Of a DNA stretch of 64,000 bases, positions 52,548-60,383 are shown piece by piece (the stretch's first letter is position 1; each line of letters starts with the position of its first letter). The translations under genes were made by a program, and so were the position numbers. Source of the stretch: Fundicoccus_A sp052115865 (lineage in GTDB: Bacteria > Bacillota > Bacilli > Lactobacillales > Aerococcaceae); NCBI RefSeq assembly GCF_052115865.1, contig NZ_JBQKME010000004.1:1-64000 (forward strand). Direction: 5' to 3'. The notes under the pieces are model-generated. The model had not been told where the DNA came from and did no database searches. It saw only the letters and a program-made list of their open reading frames with translations.

Positions 52548-53823
52548 TTTATGGATTATCGTTAAAGAAGTCTATTTTAAAAATATTAAATCGTGGTCAT
52601 TTGTATTTATGGTTCTGAGTCCGATTTTAATTTTTGCTGTGATTGCTTTGATTAGCTTTTTTATCACACAAAATGAGGAGCAAGCTCGTATAGGGGATGT
52701 GGCGGTGATTGAAGCGCCGGCTGACATGCAAACGCAAATTGAAGCGATGCCGGATAATAACACCTTCCATTTTGATATGAATTTGGATGAGGCTAAGCAA
52801 GCATTAACCGACGACGAGATAGACGGTTACTTGTTGATTGAAGGAGAGTCTGATGCTTTGACCTCTACTTACTTCCGTAAGCCAACCAGTCGTGATATTA
52901 ACTTAGCTGGTTTAGAGCAATTAATCAATAGCTATCAATTAAATGCCATTGCTGGAAAGATCGGCTTAAATTCCGAACAGTTAACCCAAATTCAGTCGTC
53001 CAATGTTGCGATTGAAACTGTCAATGTCATCGTGGATGATACAGGTACCGTTCGTGAAGAATCCACTGATGATCCAAGTAGCTTTGCACGCATTATGATT
53101 GCTTATGTCGTATCCTTTATGGTTTTCTTTTTCATCATGACTTATGTTGGAATTATTTCTCAGGAAATCGCTGCTGAAAAAGGGTCTCGTATCATGGAAA
53201 TTGTGCTATCAAGTGTTTCAGCATCCACGCATTTCTTTGGTAAAATGCTCGGCATTGGTTTAGTTATTTTAACGCAGCTGTTAGCTTATCTTGTGCTGTT
53301 CTTAATCGCACGTACGGTATTCTTTAACCTAGATGCTTTTAGTTTCTTAAACGACATTGACTTGAACCAAATATTTGCTGGCAGCATGCCTGTTGTCTGG
53401 TTAGGTCTTGTATTCGCGTTGATTGGAATTATGATTTACTCTTCATTAGCTGGCTTTCTAGGTTCTTTGGTTTCAAAAACAGAAGACGTCAGCAAATCCA
53501 TCACCCCAATTATATTTATCGCTTTAGCTGGTTTTTATATTGGGATGTATGCTTTGAATTCAACAAATAATCCGTTGGTTCGTATCGGATCGCAAATTCC
53601 ATTCTTCACGCCATTTATCATGCCATTTAGAATCGCCGCCGAAACTGTTGGCAGCTCAGAAATCATTCTCGCCATTGTCATTTCAATTGCCTTCATGATT
53701 TTCTGCCTATGGTTTTCCGTCGTCTTTTACAAGAGTAACGTGCTGGTCTATACCGACAAAGGTATCATCCAAGCCATGAAAGATTCCTGGACCTTATGGC
53801 GAAGCGAAAGAGAATCAAAATAA
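52540..53823 (+). CDS. ABC-2 type permease (YhaP/NatB-like)
   Basis: Permease of 427 aa. The first helix (FVFMVLSPILIFAVIALISFFI) is followed by a large extracytoplasmic loop (about 45-180) and then five or six helices starting IMIAYVVSFMVFFFIMTYVG. The segment EIAAEKGSRIMEIVLSSVSA is the signature of the NatB/YhaP family. The cargo is unknown; sodium, antibiotic or peptide export are family precedents. I choose ATG at 52540, behind GGGTGAAAGAG, over the in-frame GTG at 52528. Confidence 0.9.
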   Translation: MRNLWIIVKEVYFKNIKSWSFVFMVLSPILIFAVIALISFFITQNEEQARIGDVAVIEAPADMQTQIEAMPDNNTFHFDMNLDEAKQALTDDEIDGYLLIEGESDALTSTYFRKPTSRDINLAGLEQLINSYQLNAIAGKIGLNSEQLTQIQSSNVAIETVNVIVDDTGTVREESTDDPSSFARIMIAYVVSFMVFFFIMTYVGIISQEIAAEKGSRIMEIVLSSVSASTHFFGKMLGIGLVILTQLLAYLVLFLIARTVFFNLDAFSFLNDIDLNQIFAGSMPVVWLGLVFALIGIMIYSSLAGFLGSLVSKTEDVSKSITPIIFIALAGFYIGMYALNSTNNPLVRIGSQIPFFTPFIMPFRIAAETVGSSEIILAIVISIAFMIFCLWFSVVFYKSNVLVYTDKGIIQAMKDSWTLWRSERESK

Positions 53824-53852
53824 ATAACTTAAAATTTTAAGAAATTAAAGAA

Positions 53853-53881
53853 GAGTGCGCATGCTTAATGCGCACTTTTTG
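53853..53881 (+). terminator. terminator of the ABC operon
   Basis: AGTGCGCAT, GCTTA, ATGCGCACT followed by TTTT. Confidence 0.9.
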
Positions 53882-53988
53882 CGTTGTGATAGATAGGAGA
53901 GATAAGGAAAGGGTGGTTGCAGGTTGACGATAAGGGGAAATGACAGTCGAAATTGTGCTCGGCCGATATTAGGGCTTTTATAATGTCG

Positions 53989-54435
53989 GTGAATAGAGCC
54001 ATTGACCTACAATAAGCGAGTTTAATGTCGGTGAACCAAGCTGTTGACCTACAATAAGCGAGTTTATTGTCTGTGAACGTATCCGATGACCTACAATAAA
54101 TGAGTTTAATGTCGGTGAACCAAGCTGTTGACCTACAATAAGCGAGTTTAATGTCGGTGAACCAAGCTGTTGACCTACAATAAGCGAGTTTATTGTCTGT
54201 GAACCAAGCTGTTGACCTACAATAACCGAGTTTAATGTCGGTGAACCAAGCTGTTGACCTACAATAAATGAGTTTATTGTCTGTGAACCAGGCTGATGAC
54301 CTACAATAAGCGAGTTTAATGTCGGTGAACGTATCCGATGACCTACAATATATGAGTTTATTGTCTGTGAACTAAGCTGATGACCTACAATAACCAACTT
54401 TAATGTCAGTGAACTCAGCAGGCCACCGACAATAG
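53989..54435. repeat. tandem array, 42-bp period (array 4)
   Basis: GTGAA starts at 53989, 54031, 54073, 54115, 54157, 54199, 54241, 54283, 54325, 54367 and 54409: ten exact 42-bp steps. The unit carries GGTGAAC / GTTGACC (near-inverted) and ACAATAA ... TTTATTGT or TTTAATGT; where TTATTGT occurs, a perfect seven-base inverted repeat ACAATAA / TTATTGT forms. It matches array 3 at about 32 of 42 positions. A 165-codon minus-strand frame runs through it, starting just after the NERD gene stop. Confidence 0.93.
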
Positions 54436-54476
54436 CACCCTTATCTTCAATCAGAACCCACTCAACCAACATCAAA

Positions 54477-55385
54477 TCACCTAACTTTATAGTAACAATT
54501 CTTCCTCATGCCCACGACTTTAAATTCCTCTTTCAAATATTTTTGAACCGTACGTTTCGTAATTTGTCCCCCCATCAATGCATGGACATTCTTTGTCGTT
54601 ACAATTTTGGGATAGTAATAAAAGAGGTAACTCAATTCAATCGCATGCCGAGAAACAACACTCTTAAAAGTCTCTTTTGTTCCACAAACTTTACAAGTAA
54701 TCCATCGATTATCTGTAGAGAAATCATTATGTCCACAACCATCTAATTGAATCCCTTTCAATAATTCACTAAATTGTTCAGGCGCTAAAGCTATATCCGG
54801 TGGGCGTTCTTTTGTTCGATATTCATTCAGTTTATCCACAATTTTACGCGTCATCCAATCCGTCATCGGATTAGCATACTCAAGCCCTGTAATAAAACTC
54901 ATCAATTCATTCCGCATAACCACCTGAGCCATCGGGACACAATCCAATTCAACCTGGCAATGTTCCCCAATAAATATCATTGCTGAATCCACTCGAATAT
55001 TACTGTTGATATCAGCGACAAGTCGCCGGATTTTCTTTGTCTTTGTTTCCAAAGAATCAAAGATATCAGTTTTCATTAACTTGTTATTTAAAATACAGTT
55101 GCCATTGATATACTGAAACTTCCCCCAATAATGCTTCACATCTACGACAATCCATTTTTGACTACTAATCAAAAGGTCATCAATTTGTTTTAGTCCATCC
55201 ATATCAAACCAGTAATCAGTTTCCAACGTCCAATGACTTTTATTGTATTTCCCAAACCACTGGATAAATTCTAACTCACCTTCAAAACCATTTTTAAGCC
55301 GGTACAACAAACTCTTGTCTTTTATCATACCGCGACGATTCATCAATTCTAAAATGATGAGTTGTTCATTTTTTTTCATATTCAT
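54477..55385 (-). CDS. NERD-domain protein with zinc ribbon
   Basis: Protein of 302 aa. The NERD (nuclease-related) region spans about 30-150: GFEGELEFIQWFG, then IDDLLISSQKWIVVDVKHYWG, giving the E...D...D-x-K pattern of the restriction-like fold. The C-terminal part has a possible zinc site (CGH ... CKVCGTKE) and an HTH-like end (MGGQITKRTVQKYLKEEF). NERD proteins are thought to act on nucleic acid; nuclease activity here is inference. I choose ATG at 55385 behind AGGAGG. Its codon use is poorer than its neighbours', and it stands alone beside a repeat array, which hints at accessory DNA. AATAAATATC lies inside at 54969. Confidence 0.8.
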   Translation of the reverse strand: MNMKKNEQLIILELMNRRGMIKDKSLLYRLKNGFEGELEFIQWFGKYNKSHWTLETDYWFDMDGLKQIDDLLISSQKWIVVDVKHYWGKFQYINGNCILNNKLMKTDIFDSLETKTKKIRRLVADINSNIRVDSAMIFIGEHCQVELDCVPMAQVVMRNELMSFITGLEYANPMTDWMTRKIVDKLNEYRTKERPPDIALAPEQFSELLKGIQLDGCGHNDFSTDNRWITCKVCGTKETFKSVVSRHAIELSYLFYYYPKIVTTKNVHALMGGQITKRTVQKYLKEEFKVVGMRKNCYYKVR

Positions 55386-55573
55386 CACTCCTCCTAAACA
55401 TATATACGTAAAAAAAGCCGAATTCCATTTTTCTTTTAATAAATATTTCTGCTTTAACCATTTTTTAGAAATTCCCCGCCAATTATAAATATACTATTCA
55501 ATATAAGAGATTATTTTATAACTACCTACTAGATGGTGTATAATTGGAGTATACAAGAATTCACTAATTGACC

Positions 55574-55602
55574 TTGAGAAGGTTTTCAAACTTGTTTATA
55601 AT
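55574..55602 (+). promoter_or_regulatory. promoter upstream of murI
   Basis: TTGAGA at 55574-55579 and TATAAT at 55597-55602, spacer 17 bp. A second weaker TATAAT stands at 55539. The rest of 55386-55573 shows only an AATAAATATTTCTGC motif at 55438. Confidence 0.65.
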
Positions 55603-55611
55603 TAAAGTAAT

Positions 55612-55650
55612 GCTTGCATGAATCAATCGATCCAAGCAAGTTTTTATATG
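55612..55650 (+). terminator. leader hairpin with T-run before murI
   Basis: GCTTGCATGAATC ... GATCCAAGCAAG followed by TTTTTAT, right after the promoter. It could end a very short transcript or act as an attenuator for the murI operon. Confidence 0.5.
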
Positions 55651-55704
55651 GTTGCAATGGTGATATTTATTTAGATAAAAATTATGAGTGAAGAAGGTCG
55701 CGAT

Positions 55705-56553
55705 ATGAAGAATTTACCGATTGGTTTTATTGATTCTGGTTTTGGGGGATTGACGGTGGCGCGTCAGAGTTTGAGGCAGCTTCCGAATGAGTCGATTTTA
55801 TATTTCGGCGATAGTGCTCGAGTTCCCTATGGGCCGCGACCGTTGGATGAGGTCAAAGAGTATATTTGGCAGATGACAGATTTTTTGATGGCTAAAGGGA
55901 TTAAGATGTTGGTGATTGCTTGTAATACTGGAACGGCAGCCGCTTTAGATGAAATTCGAGCGGAGCTATCTATTCCAGTTATCGGAGTGATTCATCCTGG
56001 AACGAGAGCGGCAATCAAACAGACGCACAATAAGAGAATCGGCGTGATCGCAACAGAGGGGACGATTAAGAGTGGCGTTTATAAAAATGCTCTCTTGGAA
56101 AAGGTCGATTATTTAGATGTTTTTTCGATTGCTTGTCCTGAATTTGTTACGATTGTTGAAGAAAATAGGATTGGCGATTACGAGACACAAGGTATTGTTG
56201 ACCAACGATTAAAGCCTTTTGTAGACTATGGCGTTGATGCGCTTATTCTTGGTTGCACGCATTTTCCTATCATTAAGGGAGCCATTCAAGAAGCGGTTGG
56301 TGAGTCGATTCATTTAATTGATTCAGGCGTTGAAACAGTAAATGAAGTGAGTACATTGTTAGATTATTTTGGCTTAAATCGAAGTGCTAGTGATGCAGAA
56401 GAAGCGCCACCAACACAAACATTTTACACAACAGGTGAAGTCGCACATTTTTCAAAGGTTGCAAGAAATTGGCTACATTTAAAAAATATTGACGTGGTTC
56501 AATGTGAAGTGAGAGGAAATAGTTTAGTTGAAGTTAATAATCGCGAGTCATAA
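55705..56553 (+). CDS. murI: glutamate racemase
   Basis: Cofactor-independent racemase of 282 aa that makes D-glutamate for peptidoglycan. Both catalytic cysteines are present: IACNTGTAAALDEI and LGCTHFPII. The N-terminal GFIDSGFGGLTVAR and YFGDSARVPYGPR are diagnostic. ATG at 55705 has AAGAAGG 7 bp upstream; ATG at 55684 has no ribosome site. It overlaps rdgB by 26 bp. Confidence 0.95.
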   Translation: MKNLPIGFIDSGFGGLTVARQSLRQLPNESILYFGDSARVPYGPRPLDEVKEYIWQMTDFLMAKGIKMLVIACNTGTAAALDEIRAELSIPVIGVIHPGTRAAIKQTHNKRIGVIATEGTIKSGVYKNALLEKVDYLDVFSIACPEFVTIVEENRIGDYETQGIVDQRLKPFVDYGVDALILGCTHFPIIKGAIQEAVGESIHLIDSGVETVNEVSTLLDYFGLNRSASDAEEAPPTQTFYTTGEVAHFSKVARNWLHLKNIDVVQCEVRGNSLVEVNNRES

Positions 56554-57151
56554 TAAAGGTAAAATTGCTGAGTTTTCACATTATTTAACACCACTAGGTT
56601 TTGACGTGAAGTCATTACTTGATTATCCTGAATTAGCTGAAGTAGAAGAAACAGGAACAACTTTTGAAGAAAATGCACGTCTAAAAGCAGAAACCATAGC
56701 CGAAACACTCCAAGTTTTTGCTTTAGCAGATGACTCTGGATTAGTAGTACCAGCCTTAAATGGTGAACCCGGTGTCTATAGTGCACGTTACAGTGGTGAA
56801 GAGAAAAACGATACTGCCAACAACGAAAAATTAATGCAAAAATTAAAAAATAAAACAGAAGAATTCCGTCAGGCATATTTCGTATCTTGTCTTGTTTTAG
56901 CCTATCCAAAGCATGAAAGTTTAGTGGTAGAAGGGCATTTAGATGGACAAATTCTCGAAGAATATCGTGGAACCAATGGTTTTGGTTACGATCCAATTTT
57001 TTATGTTGAATCAGAAAATAAAACATTAGCAGAAATGACGTTGGAAGAAAAAAATCAGTTCAGCCACCGCGCCATCGCGCTTAAAAAACTGATTGAAAAC
57101 TTGCCAACATGGTTAGGGAGGGTAAACGATGAAAGTTTTAGTCATGAGTGA
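56528..57151 (+). CDS. rdgB: XTP/dITP diphosphatase
   Basis: HAM1/RdgB house-cleaning enzyme of 207 aa that removes ITP, dITP and XTP from the nucleotide pool. SHNKGKIAEF, FALADDSGLVVPALNGEPGVYSAR and TNGFGYDPIFYV are the family motifs. The start is TTG at 56528, inside murI, with GAGAGGA upstream. The fusion seen in some Lactobacillales (MurI-RdgB) is absent; here the genes overlap instead. Confidence 0.94.
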   Translation: MKLIIASHNKGKIAEFSHYLTPLGFDVKSLLDYPELAEVEETGTTFEENARLKAETIAETLQVFALADDSGLVVPALNGEPGVYSARYSGEEKNDTANNEKLMQKLKNKTEEFRQAYFVSCLVLAYPKHESLVVEGHLDGQILEEYRGTNGFGYDPIFYVESENKTLAEMTLEEKNQFSHRAIALKKLIENLPTWLGRVNDESFSHE

Positions 57152-57644
57152 CAACCACGGCAGATGGCAAAAAGTACAAGAAGTTATTGATCACAATAGA
57201 ACGCAAGTTGATTACATCATCCATTGTGGAGATTCAGAATTTCCAGCAGACGATCCAATCTGGGATAAAGTCGATAGAGTTGTCTCGGGAAATATGGATT
57301 ACGACCCACAATATCGTAAGATTGACACACAAAAAGCAGGAAATGAAAAATTTCTTATCGTTCACGGACACAAACATAACGTAAATCATGCATTGAATGA
57401 ACTAGCTCAACTCGCTCAGTCCAATCAAGCAAACTTTGTTTTCTATGGTCATACACATAAACTTGGCCATGAATTCATTAACGATTGCTTAATTTTAAAT
57501 CCCGGCAGCTTGAGCAGTTCACGCGGACCACATAGTGAAAAAACATACGCAATTGTAGAAATTCTTTTAAATCAAATAAATATCACCTATTATGACGATG
57601 AACACCGTCCGTTAAACCATTTGAATGCAACCTATCAACGATAG
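57129..57644 (+). CDS. YfcE-like metallophosphodiesterase
   Basis: Calcineurin-like phosphoesterase of 171 aa. Metal motifs: VMSDNHG, IHCGDSE, VSGNMDYD, VHGHKHNV and FYGHTHKLG. The substrate is unknown; family members act on cyclic or simple phosphodiesters in vitro. ATG at 57129 follows GGGAGGG and lies inside rdgB. AATAAATATC is inside at 57575. Confidence 0.9.
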   Translation: MKVLVMSDNHGRWQKVQEVIDHNRTQVDYIIHCGDSEFPADDPIWDKVDRVVSGNMDYDPQYRKIDTQKAGNEKFLIVHGHKHNVNHALNELAQLAQSNQANFVFYGHTHKLGHEFINDCLILNPGSLSSSRGPHSEKTYAIVEILLNQINITYYDDEHRPLNHLNATYQR

Positions 57645-57658
57645 AAAGGCGGAGTAAC

Positions 57659-58153
57659 ATGATTGATCCCTTACTTGAAGAAGTTCTTTGGGAGAACGTC
57701 GAAGAAATAATGATAAAAGCAGACAATGTTGCTAATGTGGCAACAACCAATACATTGAATCACGGTCTATTAGTTCTATCACAAATGAAATATACAGTCA
57801 TTCCAGTTCTAACTCCTAAAAGCAAACTCGCTGGACTTGTCAGTATGCCTTTAATTATTAATGGTGTTATGACAGATGATGCTTTTTTGACTGAACAATT
57901 AGATACCATGCAAATTAAAGAAGTAATGCTTGATAATCCTGTTACCATTAATCTAGACGCAGATTTAGAGGATGTTTTGTCCTTATTAATTGATCATAGC
58001 TTTATCTGTGTTGTTAGTGAAAATGATAACCATTTTCTTGGTATCGTCACTCGAAGCGCTGTTCTAAAAAAGTTCACAAAATTTGTTCATACTTTTAATC
58101 GACAAGCGGAATTAAAAGAAGTGATTGATTTTATTTCGGTATTTCAATCATAA
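57659..58153 (+). CDS. cbpB: CBS-domain protein CbpB
   Basis: Two-CBS-domain protein of 164 aa, the CbpB/YkuL type: MIDPLLEEVLW, IMIKADNVANVATTNTLNHGLLVLSQMKYTVIPVL and a second CBS with VTINLDADLEDVLSLLIDHSFICVV. In Listeria and Bacillus this family binds c-di-AMP and, when free, stimulates Rel. Rel and the c-di-AMP hydrolase PgpH are both encoded in this window. ATG at 57659 follows AAAGGCGGAG. Confidence 0.88.
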   Translation: MIDPLLEEVLWENVEEIMIKADNVANVATTNTLNHGLLVLSQMKYTVIPVLTPKSKLAGLVSMPLIINGVMTDDAFLTEQLDTMQIKEVMLDNPVTINLDADLEDVLSLLIDHSFICVVSENDNHFLGIVTRSAVLKKFTKFVHTFNRQAELKEVIDFISVFQS

Positions 58154-58156
58154 AAT

Positions 58157-58204
58157 TAATACCTGTTATCATCACTTTGAAATAAGATGATAGCAGGTAT
58201 TTTA
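58157..58204. terminator. bidirectional terminator
   Basis: AATACCTGTTATCATC / GATGATAGCAGGTATT followed by TTT, between convergent cbpB and the MscS gene. Confidence 0.85.
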
Positions 58205-58206
58205 GT

Positions 58207-59085
58207 TTATCCATTAAATGAACTCGTTGGGAATTTGATTCCATTTTCTTGAAAGGCTAGCAAATAAGCTTGATAAAACACACTTGTTAAAGCATACTGT
58301 CTGCCGTTAATGACTGAAAAATTGACCCGATAATTAAAGGTTTGATTTTCACCACGGACAATGCCATCGATATTCGGTTCTTTGGTGATTTCTTCCTGAT
58401 AGTCTTGATACAATTTTGCTGTTTCGGCTTCTACGATTTTCATAATTTCTTTGATACGACTTTCATCATCGATGGGTAAGTCAATCATAACAGAAATCGG
58501 TTGGCGCGATTGATTCATGACTAAACGAATTTCACTGTTCGGAATATAGTAAAGAAAACCTGTCGCGGCTCTTATCTCGGTAGAACGAATGCCAACATTA
58601 TAAATAGTACCAGATATCTCCTTTTCAGGAAGTGAGATAAAATCACCTACTTCAAAATGATTTTCTAAAATAATAAAGAAACCGTTTATGACGTCAGTCA
58701 CAAACTCCTGGGCACCAAAACCGAGAGCAATCCCAGCGATTCCTGCACTCGCAACGAGAGTACCTATTGGAAAACCAAACAAACTTAAAATAATATAAGC
58801 ATAAATGAAATAAAGAATATAATTAAAACCATTTTTAACCAAATTAGTAATTGTAGAAACTCTTTGTTTAGATGACCGGCGTGTCCCTTTACTGATATGA
58901 GTTGCTAGTCGATCTGTCAGAAGATGATTAATAATATAACGTAGTATAATAAATAATATCGTAAAGAGCACTAGTTGGATGATTACCTCAACTAAATCAA
59001 CAGCCATTTCTCCCCATCGATTTGAAAAGAGTGTTCGTAATTCATCCCATAATGTTAATTCGATGTCTACTTCAAGTTCTTCCAT
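58207..59085 (-). CDS. MscS-type mechanosensitive channel
   Basis: Small-conductance mechanosensitive channel of 292 aa. Two or three membrane helices (VDLVEVIIQLVLFTILFIIL, FNYILYFIYAYIILSLFGF) and the pore helix GTLVASAGIAGIALGFGAQEFV lead to the beta domain (FEVGDFISLPEKEISGTIYNVGIRSTEIRA). The Gly/Ala-packed TM3 is complete. It protects against osmotic down-shock. ATG at 59085 follows TAGGAGG. Confidence 0.94.
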   Translation of the reverse strand: MEELEVDIELTLWDELRTLFSNRWGEMAVDLVEVIIQLVLFTILFIILRYIINHLLTDRLATHISKGTRRSSKQRVSTITNLVKNGFNYILYFIYAYIILSLFGFPIGTLVASAGIAGIALGFGAQEFVTDVINGFFIILENHFEVGDFISLPEKEISGTIYNVGIRSTEIRAATGFLYYIPNSEIRLVMNQSRQPISVMIDLPIDDESRIKEIMKIVEAETAKLYQDYQEEITKEPNIDGIVRGENQTFNYRVNFSVINGRQYALTSVFYQAYLLAFQENGIKFPTSSFNG

Positions 59086-59175
59086 TGGATAACCTCCTAT
59101 CAGTTTTTTTACTTCTTTATCTTAACATATAAGTCAGCTTTGAAGAATAAATAAAATTTTAAAAAAATTTATTTG

Positions 59176-59192
59176 TTGAAAAGTGTTTTCAA
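59176..59192. promoter_or_regulatory. palindromic operator candidate
   Basis: Perfect dyad TTGAAAAGTGTTTTCAA (seven-base arms, three-base centre). It directly abuts a promoter whose -35 starts one base later, between the divergent MscS and DUF948 genes. Confidence 0.55.
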
Positions 59193-59221
59193 TTGTAAGA
59201 ATACATCTTTCATGCTATATT
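59193..59221 (+). promoter_or_regulatory. promoter of the DUF948-ytxH operon
   Basis: TTGTAA at 59193-59198 and TATATT at 59216-59221 with TGC in front (extended -10); spacer 17 bp. Confidence 0.72.
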
Positions 59222-59259
59222 AAATATAGATTTTAACAGTAAAGGAGTGAGGAACAAGC

Positions 59260-59802
59260 ATGACATTAGGTGGTATAGCAGGCTTGATTGCAGCGATAGC
59301 ATTTGCTGTTTTAGTTGTATTTATTTGCCTCAATTTAAGTAAATTATCAAAAATTATGGAAGATATTCAAAAAACGGTTCAACATGTTAATTCAACAATT
59401 GATGTTGTTACTAAAGATGTTGATAATTTATCAATCGAGGTAGAAGGATTATTAAATAAAGCAAATACTTTAGTTGACGATGTGAACGGTAAATTAGGGA
59501 AGACAGATCCGTTATTTACTGCAATTGGTGATTTGGGTGTGACTGTATCTGATTTAAATGAATCGACCAAAGATATGGCAAGTAATTTAGTTCATGGTGT
59601 TCAAAAGAAAAGAAAGAACCCTATTGATCGATTTGTTAAGACAGCCAAAGGATTTACAAAAACAAAAGATTACGTCAATCCTACTGAAGTAGCAGATTCA
59701 ACAACTGAAGATTCAGCTGCTTTAACTCAGTTACAAAAAGAATTAGAAAGCTTAGCTAAAAATTCTCCTTCGAAAACCGCAGGGGAAATTACAATTAAAT
59801 AA
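59260..59802 (+). CDS. DUF948 protein (YtxG-like)
   Basis: Membrane-anchored protein of 180 aa: one N-terminal helix (IAGLIAAIAFAVLVVFICLNL), then a long amphipathic coiled coil with regular T/V-D repeats (VVTKDVDNLSIEVEGLLNKA). DUF948 members precede YtxH genes in Bacilli and are tied to general stress. The function is unknown. ATG at 59260 follows AAGGAGTGAGG. Confidence 0.88.
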   Translation: MTLGGIAGLIAAIAFAVLVVFICLNLSKLSKIMEDIQKTVQHVNSTIDVVTKDVDNLSIEVEGLLNKANTLVDDVNGKLGKTDPLFTAIGDLGVTVSDLNESTKDMASNLVHGVQKKRKNPIDRFVKTAKGFTKTKDYVNPTEVADSTTEDSAALTQLQKELESLAKNSPSKTAGEITIK

Positions 59803-59822
59803 AGAATAGGAGATGTGTAATA

Positions 59823-60383
59823 ATGGGAAGAAGAGATAATAGTAATGGGAAGTTTCTTTTAGGTGCAATGTTTGGGGCTTCAATCGCAGGAATCACTGCT
59901 TTGTTATTTGCACCAAAATCCGGTAAAGAATTACGCGAAGATATTTCCAAAGAAGTAGATTTAATGGTTGATAAAGCAAGTGATTATACTGATTACGCAG
60001 TAGAACGCAGTGTAGAAATGTATGATGCAGCGGCTGATGCCACTGAAGATATTAAAGTTAATTTGAAAAAATCAACGGATAATATTAAAAAACAATTCGG
60101 TGACTTAAAAGAAGATGCCAAAGATGAATGGAATCACTTAAAACATTCAGTCAATGAATCGGGTGAACGTCTTGCAGAAGAAACAGAAGATACGAAAGAT
60201 AGTTTATCTGAATTCGGCGATGTTTTAGCAGATGAAACCAAACGCGTAGCGGATGAAGTAGCGGATGGAACGAGCCGTGTGGTTGATGAAGCGGGCGATC
60301 AAGCAGAAGATGTTGCTGATGAAGCAAAAGATGCGTATAATGAAGTAAAAGATGCTGCTGAGGATGCAGCTGACAAGGCTTAA
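59823..60383 (+). CDS. YtxH-domain protein
   Basis: Protein of 186 aa. The start GKFLLGAMFGASIAGITALLFAPKSGKELREDI is the YtxH signature: a Gly/Ala membrane segment followed by APKSGKE. The rest is a highly acidic Asp/Glu/Ala repeat region (DEVADGTSRVVDEAGDQAED), LEA-like in look. It is linked to stress survival in related bacteria. It lies 20 bp after the DUF948 gene, with ccpA following, as in B. subtilis ytxG-ytxH-ccpA. Confidence 0.88.
   Translation: MGRRDNSNGKFLLGAMFGASIAGITALLFAPKSGKELREDISKEVDLMVDKASDYTDYAVERSVEMYDAAADATEDIKVNLKKSTDNIKKQFGDLKEDAKDEWNHLKHSVNESGERLAEETEDTKDSLSEFGDVLADETKRVADEVADGTSRVVDEAGDQAEDVADEAKDAYNEVKDAAEDAADKA

Noticed and set aside
21734..54435. CRISPR arrays
   Set aside because: The arrays lack the alternation of constant repeats and unique spacers; whole units are similar, and no cas genes are present.
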